Shown: positions 47,842 through 58,639, counted from the stretch's first letter. The stretch is DNA of 64,000 nt from Paracyclopina nana (GCA_019096065.1 JAGUCH010000004.1:7998001-8062000), one strand, 5' to 3'. Notes: generated from the letters alone by a model not told the origin. Program-made: numbers and translations.

Positions 47842-48022
47842 CCCTCACCTCGGCTGCCTGTACTATGGAGTACAGTGGAAACGCAAGACCTTCAATATGA
47901 CACAAGGGAGGGGCCGAGGCGTGGCTGCTAACCCATGGACTAGTTCACCAGACCTCAGCCAAAATTCTGATGGCCAAGGATTTTTGATGGGCCACGCCTA
48001 CGGCCCCACAAGCACCCCTCAC

Positions 48023-48300
48023 TCCCTTATTTTCCCTTATTTTCCCTTATTTTCAACTTATTATAAGTTTTTTTACGTAAGGTACAAATAAGTTTTTATG
48101 AAAATCTTATTATGAACTTATTTGCCAAAAAAAAAAAAGCGCCTCAATTTATGTCAACTTATTTTCAACTTCAAATAAGTCACTTATTTTGCTGACAATA
48201 AGTCACTTATAAAAGACTTAATAAGATCTTATCAAGGACAATTTATTTTTAACCTTAATGCAATTTTATTAAGTACTTAATAAGTTGCTTAAAATCACTT
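48023..48300. repeat. left subterminal repeats (CTTATTTTC, AACTTATT, ACTTAATAAG)
   Basis: Starts abruptly at the end of the 174-bp array with three CCCTTATTTT units, then many AAGTNACTTAT and CTTAATAAG words in both orientations. The right end of the element has the same words. Confidence 0.7.
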
Positions 48301-48535
48301 CTGGAAGTTCGAATGACTTGGCTAGTAATCGGAATTTCATTTTTTTATAATGAGGTTTTTTAATGTCATTAACAAAGTAAAACGAGAACTTTTGGAAATA
48401 AGCAATGTGTTGGCTTAAAAATGTGTTTATATTTCAATTTAAAATTGTTTCTTTGTTGAATTTTGACAATAGTATTCATAATCTTGATTTTGGAATGTTA
48501 AAATTTTCGCACTTTTTAACAATTTGTTAAAAAAG
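48301..48535 (-). other. 3' flank of the transposase gene
   Basis: AT-rich; no AATAAA on the - strand within 200 bp of the stop. The nearest is at about 48243, inside the subterminal repeats. Confidence 0.4.
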
Positions 48536-51500
48536 TTAAACAATAAAAGACTCGTTTGGAATTGCAAATATCACATTTCCGCAAGTGCCAGCCTTGCACA
48601 TGATTTCTTCAAATTGAATGACTATCTTTGATGGCGCATCATCATTTTTGGCAATTTGTCTTATAAAGACGTCATTTAAATCTAAATCACCGATTTCAGG
48701 GTAGAAGTGGCGTTGCGTTGAGATTTCTTCAGCAAGGAATCCTTCTGGATGGTCATCTGTCAGCTTGTAGTATTTGCCATGATAAGTCGCAACCAAGTTG
48801 TTACAGGCTCTTTTTGGACCCTCACGAATGGACAACTTCACTTTGGGTTTGCAGTTGTGGCGCTTCATGTTATTTATAAATGACTTGGTCATGACTTGTT
48901 TCGCAAAAGAAAGAGTATTTGGAATGATGATCCTTTTAAGGTAGGAGAAGTATCCTTCGAACTTGATTGCAGACATGGTACTTAGCAAACCTTTGCCACG
49001 CACTTGCAAAGTGTGGTTGAAAGCGTGAATATTAAATACGCAATTTTCTTCACCAAAAGCCTTTTCAAATTCTTCATAGAAGCGTTTGTGCCACAAAAGG
49101 GCTTTTTGTTCATTCATTTTGCGCGATATGATGCTATCAGGCATCAAGGCCATACGCACAATGACGACAAAGTAAATCCAAGTTCGACGAACAGAGCGGT
49201 AGACGTCACTTTGCAAAGCTTCATAAAAAGCTTGAAAGCCGCACACAATAATGGCCATAAATTCAACGGCTTTGTAATGAATGAAGCATGAATTCATTTC
49301 TCTTGGACGCCGAGGGAATTCATTTGGAATATCAGTTGCCATCCAAATTGTGTCGAATGCTTTTGAGACGACATTGCCTGCGTCACTTAGCCACTTTTGA
49401 TCTTTTTTCGGCTGGAGCACTAAGGTCATGATAAGGCGGCACACTCCCAAGTTAATGTTGTGCATGGGGTCAACAGGTGAGTCATCGATGATGGAAAAGT
49501 ATTCCAATCTGAGCAGAGGGCTGTATCCCTGAATGCCGTATCGTTTTGATTTCTGGATAGTGCCGGGTCGATCTCTAATAGCTTCCGCTATTTCAATCCA
49601 TTCAGCCATTGTGCGTGGCTTATACTTGGCTGTATAAGAGGGATACGTCATCTTTCGGAATTTCTTGTTGAACTTTCCAACAGCCAAACACCTCTCACAA
49701 GAGAAGTAGCCATTATGGCCAACGAACTCTTTAAATGCAGATCGCATTGGAGTGTCCCCCAAATACTTTCTCACTGTGAAATCGTTAAGAATGGCTTCAT
49801 CAATTATTTTGCTTATCAAATTCAGCATCTTTGTCTCATGTCCCTTTCTCTTAACTTGTATGGCCAATGGCCACACGTCTTGGCAGTCGTTGAACCTTAC
49901 ACATGTGACGTTCATTGATGCATCGCCACTTTTAGTTAAAGGCACGCCATCACTGAAAAGGTCCACTTCTTTCTTCCTGCCTTCCTCACTTTCGAGTGTT
50001 ACGTCATGAATCTTTAGAAAGAACTTGTAAAGTTCAAACAGTGAGACATATGCCCACTCACACATCATCTTGAATCTTGGCCTGGGGAACTCCTTACGTG
50101 GGTATTTGTCCCCTGCATGTGCGTAAGTTTCTTTGTCAACTGTATCAAAGAACTCATAGATCATCTTGATCTTTGGTATTTCCTTTTCGAAGTGCTTTCT
50201 AAGAGTTGGATAGGTGTACCAATCTCTGACGTCAGACATTAAAGCACTGACATAGTTCCAGATGACATTAGCCTGAATTTCTTTTAAGGCCAATTCACTG
50301 CACATTGCCATGTAGTTTTGGTAATAAGCCTCATCTTGTTGCTGTTCTGTTGGCAAATTGTCGAATTCGGCAAAGAGCTCTTCAAACTTTTGCCTACTCA
50401 TTTCACGCAATTTGTGAACTTTAGCATGACCATCGTCTGGGTCTACGTAGTCAGGTGCATTCATGCGCTCATCGACCTCTTGTAGGTATGCGTTGTAGTC
50501 GATATTCTGTGTTCCTTCTGTTGACCGCTCAGATACCTCCGCTGGAGTGCGTTCACCTGTCCTGGCAAGCAGTGATTCACTTACCTGAAAATCAAGAAGA
50601 GTAAAGTCATTATAAAGAAAAAATTGAATGGAAGTTTGTCATTTTACATTGTCATGGGAACTCATTTCATTTTCAGAACCAGTGAAATCTACATCTGCCA
50701 AATCATCATCGCTCCCGCTTTCTGCGTTATCTACAAAATCAGCTCCTTCAAGTACTAGTGGAGCAATGTTGTCGTTATCAACGTTTTCTTCATTTTCGGT
50801 GTCAGAAATTGTGTCACTGGCCTCCTCATCGTAGGAATCATTCACAAAAGTCTTTTCGCCATTTTCGAATAAGGCATTGTTAGCTTTGTTATCAATGTCA
50901 TTTTCATCATCCAATCCCACTATTTCAGGCAATTCTGGACTATCAACAGTGGGATCAATGACCTCTCGTCCAATTGGAGTTATCCTGTTTGATGAGATTT
51001 TTTCACCCGGATACAACTCTTGCGTGCCGAATTCAAGATTGTTGGTAAAGTCGTCATTCAATTCCCCTGAGGATTCGGACTCGTCGGCGTCACTTTGAGC
51101 ATTGTCGCGCACACTGGAAAAAGAATTTAATAAACGATTCGTAAGTGTTAATTAAATTGACGACTCACATATCAATCAATGATCCACTTAGACAGTGATC
51201 ACTACTGTCTCCTTTGGCGTAAGCATCAACACGTTCTTGCTCTCTTTGGCGTCGAATTTGCAGAAGAGCTTCATGTTTAGCCTTTATAACGGCCATGTCC
51301 ACAAACAGACCAGGACGTGGGCTTGGATTTCCAGTTGACGTCGACGGAATACCCAGTAGGTTGTGCGCTGCCCTTTCATACTGACTCCTGTTAAAGAGTC
51401 CCATTAATTCAAATAAAAGCTATGATTTTTTTTAAAAATGCCTTACTCATTGTCGACGCTTAAATTTTGAGTTCGAAGAATTTCTTCTGCACGAATCCGA

Positions 51501-51613
51501 TCTAGTTCTTGTTCGGCTTGCTTGGCGAGAAGTTTCTCTTTCTCACGTTGCAAGCGCTTCCTCTCTGTTGGTCCGAATCGCTTTTTAGGCCTTTTTTCAA
51601 TTTTGCGAGGCAT
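48536..51613 (-). CDS. CACTA/EnSpm-like DDE transposase, four exons
   Basis: Exons on the - strand: 51613-51447, 51387-51169, 51113-50648 and 50584-48536; introns of 59, 55 and 63 bp; phases 2, 2 and 0; 966 codons and a stop. Residues 1-130 are a basic, helical segment (MPRKIEKRPKKRFG at the start). Residues about 130-284 are strongly acidic. The catalytic part starts near 450. Animal CACTA-like transposases share a DG(V/L)PL block, then GHxGYFxCERC, an SPLL..YF block, DxMHxxxLGV and an FEGYF/FEN block. Here these read LFSDGVPL, GHNGYFSCERC, SPLLRLEYF, DPMHNINLGVC and IKFEGYFSYLK. Likely DDE residues are D496, D561 (LGDTP) and E827; the D(2)H motif is D656/H659 and the CxxC pair is C580/C583. 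No internal stop or frameshift. Family placement is from motif memory; catalytic residues are inferred. Confidence 0.85.
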
Positions 51614-52022
51614 TTTTCAATTTCATAGCGACAGCTGACTAGCGGAAAAATGCGATGACGTAGTTGTTGTCGTTGGCGTCGCTACTCAAACAGCGTTGTT
51701 CACGCAACCTATGTTGGTAATTAAAAATGCATTTTAATTAGTTTTCAGCAATCAATTGTGACATTAAATGATGATATCTAATTAGTAATCCCATTTCAAT
51801 TAATGCTAATGATGAATTGATTTGTTTTATTCGGTTACTAACGACTTTTTCGTGAAATAAGTTTTTTTTGTCTTAAAACAACTTACGTAAGTTGACGCAA
51901 GAATATTCTCGAATATTTCAGCTGTCGCAAAATTCAAAATAATTCGTGAATTCACCTGAGGCGAAAATAACGGTCGTCGCCATTGCGATTAAAGTTTAAA
52001 TTTCGACGCTAAAAGGTTCAAA
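51614..52022. promoter_or_regulatory. divergent intergenic region of the transposon genes
   Basis: 409 bp between two start codons facing away from each other, so both promoters must lie here. CpG- and GTCG-rich near the transposase start, AT-rich in the middle. Confidence 0.7.
51901..51919. promoter_or_regulatory. heat-shock-element-like motif
   Basis: GAATATTCTCGAATATTTC fits GAAnnTTCnnGAAnnTTn: three exact alternating pentamers and a fourth with one mismatch. It lies 104 bp upstream of the accessory ATG. Three inverted nGAAn units are the accepted minimum for HSF binding. Confidence 0.5.
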
Positions 52023-55000
52023 ATGAGTTCCCAAGCCCCAAAGGACGAAGCCGGGACAGAATATGATCGCCTTGTGATTCTGTACCTCAACGAGAACCCA
52101 CCGGCCACCCATATCGGCTTAAATGACGAACTTCCCGACGGTCGGACTGTGGCCGAGGCCATTACTTTTGATGCCACCATGCCCTTGAGCAATGCCCAGC
52201 GATTGCGGACCTTTCGCTACAAAGAGAAGGGCGAAGATGGATTCAGAGAGTTTTCTGTCCTCGCTCGTCTTGAAAAAGGTATTAATAAGATTTTCGACGT
52301 TGCGAATGAAGTGCTAATTTCTTCATTACATAGGACTCGAGCTCCACAGGATTCGCGACATAACAAGTCGCATTAATAAGCACTTCAGCGGTGTAATCGA
52401 GGCAAATAAAAGGTTGGCGATGAAATCGTTCGTGGTGAACAATTTCCCTGAAAAGGCCACGGTAAAGTACAACTACCCACAGTTTTTGCCTAGCGGAAAG
52501 GTCATCTACAGCCTATGGAAGGAAACTTCAACTCGCTCCAAGTCTAGGAAGAAGGCTCCTAAGACTGACGATCAAGCTGACTCGGATGATGATTTTAAGT
52601 CGCCGACCAAAAAGGCCCGAAAGGATACAGCGGAGGGGAAAACGCCGGGAAAAGGGAAAGGAGCCAAGACGGGCAAAACTCCGGTAAAGGCTACTAACCC
52701 TTTCTTCAAGAGTCCCCCAAAGAAGACACGAGGAAGAGCATCTAAAGGTGCTGATAAGAGCTTAGAAGCTCCGCCATCAAAGAAAGGCAAAGGCCGCGGC
52801 AAAAAGTCAAAGCCAACCGAGACGCCAACGTCAGCCTCAACAAATGAGCAGACAGAGGATGATCAAGAAATCGTCCAATTGTCATCTTCGTCTGATGATG
52901 CCATTAATAAGGCAAGCGACGCTAGCCAAGAGTCGGCATCTGCCAAAGACAAAGGTGCCGCCGATGATGCTAAAACATCTGATGTTACCGCAGACGCGGG
53001 CGAGATTGACAAGGAGGTAATAAATTAATTAACACCTCTACTATAAACCATAATAATCAATTCTTATGTTTTCAGACGGCGATTGAAGAGGAGGTGCTAT
53101 CCTTGACTCTGCCAGTGATGCAAGATGTGGTCGCTGAAAAAGGAAAACCTTTTGATGAGATGGACGACACCAAAAAAGAGGAAGTCTTGGATCAGGTTCG
53201 GAGCAAGATTAAGGACTTGGAGATGACACTATTCTTGAAGAAAGTCATCGGTGAAATCTACAACGACCTTATTAAGCCGAAAATTGACTCGATTGACGCT
53301 AAAATTGAGGCACTGTCCCAAATGTTCGTGAAGGAGATTACCGAGCTTAAGCAGAAGCCACTTGGCCGAGACGTAAGAGTTTTATTCCCTATTTAACATT
53401 TGAACTTCTAATTGCAAAAGTAACAAATCACTTTCTCAGCGTACGATGGCAATTTGCACTGAGATAAAGGCTCTCCTGTCAAACCTTTCCATTGAAACGG
53501 GAAAAGTTAAAAAGCAAATTGACTTAAACATTGCAACTAATGCCGACGCTAGAGCAAGAGCTTTGTCAATTATTTGCCGTGCAGTCCCCTGGGATTTGAT
53601 GGGACAGGCATGTGACGTCTTTTTTGCCAACCATCTCGTTCAAGACCTACTTGTGGGATACCTAATGCCTTGCTTTAATGGCATCGAAAACGAGATTGAT
53701 TATTACATTGCTAAGGCCGTTTGCCAAAAATTTTTCACAGTCAATGGACTCGCCCACTTGGTGCACAAGCACCCAAAAAGGTACAACTATTTGATATGAC
53801 GGCATCCATTGAAGCAAAGAACTTATAATTATCTTTTTAAGCTGGAAGAAGGCCTACTTCTTTAAGAGGCCTGTGCCAAAATCTCTGCTCAAGTTCATTG
53901 AGACCAGATTAGTCTCACGCCTACGAGAAACTTTTGGAATAGCTGAAGGAGCGGCGTTTGAAAACATGGAAATTATTAAAGACAGAATGTCTGTCAGGAT
54001 GTCTAACGCCAGAACAACCTTAGCTAGGGCTGCCTTCAAAAAGTCAAGGCGAGTTGAAGATGGCGTAGCTGCTTTTTATGACAACGACATGGAGCAATAT
54101 GGCGTTGTTCAGGTAAAGAATTAACTTAAGCTACAATAGAGTAGACACACATGTGAAGTCCTTTTTAATGCAGCATCTTTTGGATGAGCGTGTGCAGCCA
54201 ATGGTCCTTGATGAATACATTGCCAAAGTCATGAACTGCCGTGGTGAATACCGTGATGCCTTGGAAGACGAGGCAGAGGGCCGCTTCAATAAGGAAGCCG
54301 ATGTTGTGGAGCGAGACCATCTTTTCGATGAGTTCAGGAACGAGTCACGCAAAGCTTGGACTGTCAACGAAGTTATTAAGTTGATAATAGCGGCGGCTCA
54401 TACTTTAAAGAAAAATATTTATGAGCTCACTTACGATGAGCTCAAATTCATGCCAAATGTGAGTGAACTTTAAAAATAATTTTTTAAAAATGACATAACG
54501 TGTTATATTTTCAGTTGCCTGAAGTGCATGCTCAGGTATGTGATGAAAACATTGACAATATTGAAGATCTCATCCAGGAGTTCCCTATGGCGCCATTCCC
54601 AAATGTACCGGCAGGTACCCAAGGGAAATCTCCGCGTCGTCCATTTGTGCCGAGTCCTAGGAAATTCCCAGAGGAATACGCCAATCCTGCTAGAAAGGTA
54701 ATTATAAAGTCTTTTATGTCGCCGCAGTGACAATTAAAAATTCTTTCATTAACATGGTCTTGTTACACTAGCAAATTCTTCAAAGCGAATCCTCTGATAA
54801 CGACGACGGCCATAGGGACCTTATGGAAGAAGATACCAGTGAAGAACAATCTGAAGAAATTCTGAGTGATGACCTTAACAAAGGCTTAGTAAAGACGCCT
54901 GATGAGGATACTTCTTCAAATGTATCAGCCACTCCAGCCTCAACTACCGAAATCACTTTTGGCCCAACGGTGGAGACCACTCAAAATGTCAATACCACTT

Positions 55001-55354
55001 TCTTACCTCCGCCAGTGAGTCCCGACCTATTTTTAAGTTTACCTTGCCTTTGAAATAGCCTTCATAATTTTTTAGGCACCCAAATCTCGAGATCTAGTCA
55101 CTGAGAAGGATGTGGCAACATTCATGGAGACTCCAGGTCCGTCGGCAGGAATTCTCTCCCAATTGCTAACTCCGGCAGCAATCGCTGAACAACGTTTCCA
55201 AGAGGAACATAAGAAGAAGATGGCAAAGGAAGCTGAACAGCTAAGGGAGTTCGCCAGACTCAAGAGGGAAGTCGAAATGCGGAAAGAGGCCTTACGAAAG
55301 GCTGAAGAAGAATTCCTCAAGCAAGCTCAGTCTGAGGCAGCCGAAAAGGACTAA
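52023..55354 (+). CDS. 945-aa transposon accessory protein, nine exons, no recognised domain
   Basis: Exons: 52023-52278, 52334-53016, 53076-53372, 53440-53780, 53842-54112, 54174-54458, 54515-54697, 54772-55014 and 55076-55354; introns 55-74 bp, all GT-AG, all phases joining (946 codons with stop). Residues 1-160 are a folded-looking segment (LVILYLNENPPATHIGLND, RIRDITSRINKHFSGVIEA). Residues about 165-310 are Lys/Ser/Pro- and then Asp/Ser-rich, with several nuclear-localisation-like clusters (KKTRGRASKG, KKGKGRGKKSK). Residues about 320-710 are helical with cysteines and hydrophobic blocks (DLMGQACDVFFANHLVQDLL, FFKRPVPKSLLKFIETRL). Residues 712-850 are Pro/Ser/acidic. The last 60 residues are a charged coiled coil (EEHKKKMAKEAEQLREFARL). 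By position it may play the TnpA-like DNA-binding role of CACTA elements; that is inference. A nine-exon frame without a lesion indicates recent selection or recent arrival. Confidence 0.82.
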
Positions 55355-55454
55355 TTACTTTAATATGATATTGATACATTAAAAAAAACATTTCACATTA
55401 CATTACCAACATAACAATTCAATACAATATGTTTCTTAATACCTAAAAACCAAT

Positions 55455-55460
55455 AATAAA
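55455..55460 (+). terminator. poly(A) signal of the accessory gene
   Basis: AATAAA 101 bp after the stop codon, before the right subterminal repeats. Confidence 0.55.
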
Positions 55461-55479
55461 CGGCCAAAAATGAAAAATG

Positions 55480-55776
55480 ACTATTTTTTTAAAAAACTTA
55501 TCGACAGCTTATAAGAAAGCCTTAATAAGATGTTCACAGCCAAAATTTGAAAATGACAAAAATGTCAAAAAACTTACATAAGTTCTTATTAAGACTTTTG
55601 TAAGATTTTAAAATTCCAGATTTTAAGGAGCGGAAAAAATAAGGGTCAACTTATTTCAAGATTTATTGTCAACTTATTTGTCACTTATCACTACATATGT
55701 AGGTGGTAATAAGATTTGATTTTTCATTGATTTCAACAACTTATTCTCGGCTTCAGGCAAGTTGAAAAACTTAGTG
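55480..55776. repeat. right subterminal repeats of the CACTA element
   Basis: AACTTAT, CTTATAAG, CTTAATAAGA, ACTTACATAAGTTCTTA and TCAACTTATTT words match the left block at 48023-48300 in both orientations, ending at AAAAACTTAGTG. Confidence 0.7.
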
Positions 55777-55878
55777 GGGGAACCAAGCGCACTAAAGCTA
55801 CATTTAGCAGATACGCACGTAAACCTACATACAAAGCTGTCAGCACTATGAACACAGATGATTCGCACATGAAACTAC

Positions 55879-56590
55879 ATTTCACTAAACGCACCTAAGG
55901 AAAAATGGAAGTTGCGAGATTGTAGCTGTGTTATTATTACAATTTTCAGCCGCGTTTTTGGCCTCTAGCACACCGCACTGTGTAATAAAGTTTTTGAGTT
56001 AGGACTAGTTTTGGACTCTCTGCGTGTCTCTCTGGTGCGGAATAATGCTTTTGGGTGTGGCACAACAAGTTAAAAATGTCTCATCAGCAAGAGGCATTAC
56101 TTTAAAACTTTAAACAGATGTAAAACAATGATGTTGAAAATATTTCAAGTAATACAAATTATAAATGAATAATTGGGCAATCATAAATAACCAAAGCTGC
56201 ATTCAAGGTAGGTCCTTCTTGAAGCAAGTCAAAACAGCTTAGTTACATCATAAAAAATGAATTAACAGAGTAGCATTGACCAAGATATCCCTTAAATCAG
56301 TAAATAACGCTATACCAAAGATTAGATCAATTTATTATAGTCCAAACCACTTGTGACCAACATGTCATAAGCAGCCACTATTGCCTAAGGCATGTACCTC
56401 TCCATATGCTAGTATAGGTCTGAGACTACTTATGACAAAGAGCTCAAGGACATCTGGACTTGCCACTGGTGCATATGCTGCTAGCAGCTTGAGGCTGCCT
56501 GACCTCAGAGGCTGAGGCTGTTATCTCAAAATTAGCAAGATCTGGTTCTTGTAGCTGAGCAGAGGCCAGTAACATGCAGAAAACAACTCA
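55879..56590. other. interior of the outer element; no gene seen
   Basis: Unique sequence except for one old copy of part of the 170-bp unit at about 55948-56035 (CGCGTTTTTGGCCTCTAGC to GTTAGGACTAGTTTTGGACTC words). Confidence 0.5.
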
Positions 56591-57232
56591 TAGCCTGGTT
56601 TTTACTACTATGGGTGCGTTTTCGCGTTTTTTGGCTCTAGCCAAACGCACCATGTAGTGATGTTTTAGAGTTAGGACCAGTTTTGGACTCCTTGGGACCT
56701 AACTCATGAGGTCCAATCAGCTTTTGGACTTAGAGATGCCTCAAAGTAATTTTTGCCCCATAGCCTTGTTTTCATTACTATGGGTGCGTTTTCGCGTTTT
56801 TTGGCTCTAGCCAAACGCACCATGTAGTGAAGTTTTTGAGTTAGGACCAGTTTTGGACTCCTTGGGACCTAACTCATGAGGTCCAATCAGCTTTTGGACT
56901 TAGAGATGCCTCAAAGTAATTTTTGCCTCACAGCTTGGTTTTTATTACTATGGGTGCGTTTTCGCGTTTTTCGGCTCTAGCCAAACGCACCATGTAGCAA
57001 AGTTTTTGAGTTAGGACCAGTTTTGGACTTCTTGGGACCTAACTCATGAGGTCCAATCAGCTTTTGGACTTAAAAATGCCTCAAAGTAATTTTTGCCTCA
57101 TAGCCTGGTTTTTATTACTATGGGTGCGTTTTCGCGTTTTTCGGCTCTAGCCAAACGCACCATGTAGCAAAGTTTTTGAGTTAGGACCAGTTTTGGACTT
57201 GTTGGGACCTAACTCATGAGGTCCAATCAGCT
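56591..57232. repeat. 170-bp tandem repeat, 3.8 copies
   Basis: Units start at 56591, 56761, 56931 and 57101, exactly 170 bp apart, with few differences. Each carries ATGGGTGCGTTTTCGCG, a CCAAACGCACCATGTAG word and GACCTAACTCATGAGGTCC (AACTCATGAGGT is partly palindromic). It sits between the inverted CGCAC/GTGCG motif arrays. Confidence 0.95.
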
Positions 57233-57649
57233 AACTCATCTATTTCTCTATTTGATTACTAGTTTAATTTTTGTTTTGGTGCGGTTTTTAGTATGGTGCG
57301 TTATGTTGCTATTGGGTGCTTTTCGGTGCTATACGGTGCGGTTTTTTGTATCTACGATTTAGGATAGTCTTACTCTTGTGGATTCTTATGCGCTTGGTTC
57401 ATTGTATATTGATGTGCGTTCGTCCTGTTGTCCAAGTGCTCTTTGATTTGCTTGTAGTTTAGTGTGCGTTTCCGTCATTTGTAGTTCAAGTGCGTTTAGT
57501 TGTATGTAGATTCATGTGCGATTGGGGTTGTTTACATTCTGGCCCAAAAATCTTTGTAGTTTGATGTGCGCTCTGTTTTGTAGTTTCATGTGCGATCAGT
57601 TGACTGTAGGACAAAGTACGCGCCCCCAATATTTCAAAGAATAACAAAA

Positions 57650-58095
57650 AATGACTTGAAGTAACCCACATGTCTTGAATAACTCAATATTAAAAATGAA
57701 GTCACTCAAATGACTAGAATTCACCCAAATGACTTGAATCTTTCCAAATGACTTAAAGTCACCCAGAAGACTTGAAATAAAGCAAAAAGAAATGAAGTCG
57801 CCTAAATGACTTGAAGTTACCTGAATTACTTGAAACCCCAATAACTTGAAGTCGCACTGATGACTTGAAGTCGCTCTTATGACTTGAAATCGCCCAAATG
57901 ACTTGAAGTAATTGGAATGACTTGAAGTCATTAGATTGAAGTAACCCCAATGACCCGAATGAATTGAAGTTATCCTGATGTTGTGAAGTTATCCTTATGA
58001 CTTGAAGTCACCCCGATGACTTGAAGTCACCCCGATGACTTGAACTCACCGTAATGACTTGAACTCACCGTAATGACTAGAAGTCACTCAAATAG
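57650..58095. repeat. 19-bp minisatellite (GACTTGAAGTCACCCAAAT)
   Basis: About 22 diverged units; GACTTGAAGTC is itself a near-palindrome. Confidence 0.88.
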
Positions 58096-58639
58096 CTCTA
58101 AATGACTATAAGTAAATGGCAGAACAGATTCATTTTTCTCTTATACTGTTTCTTAAAGTTGACATTTTGAGTTTTCTTTCCAAAAACAAGGCTTAAAAAT
58201 GGCCTCCTGTTGCAAGCAGAGCCATGCACAAAGATGAAAGTTGACTTTATCTTGATTCAAATTGTTGTATAATGAAAATGCAGTGTAAATCAACTTTTGA
58301 TCCCTCTAATGAAAATCTGACACTGTAAATATTTTATGCTTGACACGGGGCCATTCAAAGGAAAGTGAAACTCGGGCCAGTCCTACATAAATTTCTGGAC
58401 CATTTTAGGGGCCTTTTTTACGATAATTTGAGCTGAAGTCAGAAGAAGAAGATGTCAGATTATGAGACAAAGGCTAATTTGTCATGCTCGTTTTTGCCCG
58501 CAATAATCATAATAATAAACTTTTTTTTGCTTCTGCTGCTCGGGCTGGAGATTTCAACGCGCCAGGCAAAACTGCAGCACCCAATTCTTCCACACTGGGG
58601 AAAAAGGGCGAAAAAAGTTGATCTCTTGATTCAAAATTG
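58096..58639. other. no supported gene
   Basis: A frame beginning at 58452 has a hydrophobic run (PAIIIIINFFLLLLLGLE), but its 3' half is repeat sequence; not called. Confidence 0.4.

Larger units (their letters stand above)
46475..48022. repeat. 174-bp tandem repeat with an open 58-codon frame
   Basis: Unit starts (ATGGGCCACGCCTACGG) at 46549, 46723, 46897 and 47071, exactly 174 bp apart; a diverged partial unit precedes them. After a 730-bp insertion the array resumes at 47842 and stops at 48022. Units are nearly identical. Each reads one 58-residue period (GHAYGPTSTPHLGCLYYGVQ, then WKRKTFNMTRGRGRGVAANP and WTSSPDLSQNSDGQ) with no stop, so the array is open from 46507 to 47214. G+C is about 55%. 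Coding is possible but unproven; no family was recognised. Confidence 0.85.
45277..55779. mobile_element. 10.5-kb CACTA-type DNA transposon with two divergent genes
   Basis: Left end CCCCACTAAGTGTTTGACA and right end, on the other strand, CCCCACTAAGTTTTTCAAC: 14-15 bp inverted ends containing CACTA. The flanks carry GA on both sides (45275-45276, 55780-55781); if the ends are taken as plain CACTA, the flanks are CCC and GGG, so the duplication length is uncertain. Interior: left arm with exon-like and repeated sequence (45370-48022), subterminal AAGT/CTTAT repeats, transposase (-), accessory gene (+), right subterminal repeats. CACTA/EnSpm elements typically have CACTA ends, subterminal repeats and two genes, so the architecture fits; both genes parse without a frameshift. 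The left border is weaker than the right because regular subterminal repeats begin only at 48023. Confidence 0.6.
45177..57612. mobile_element. outer element marked by inverted CGCACATGAAACTAC-like subterminal repeats, split by the CACTA insertion
   Basis: The motif CGCAC(N)4-5CTAC occurs at 45191, 45218, 45257, 55787, 55814 and 55864, and in the opposite orientation at 57454, 57481, 57506, 57556 and 57580 (GTAGTTTCATGTGCG). The terminal pairs also match beyond the motif: ACTACAAACAGAACGCAC on the left, and ACTACAAAACAGAGCGCAC on the reverse of the right end. If the CACTA element is removed, the left group joins directly into one array, leaving a 1.9-kb element (45177-45276 plus 55780-57612) with a 170-bp tandem repeat inside. 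No gene is seen in it. Outer borders are approximate. Confidence 0.5.

Noticed and set aside
48023-55680. Shorter element bounded by the CCCTTATTTT words
   Set aside because: The right-hand counterpart at about 55,640 is imperfect and no duplication was found, while CCCCACTAAG pairs better; kept as an alternative left border only.
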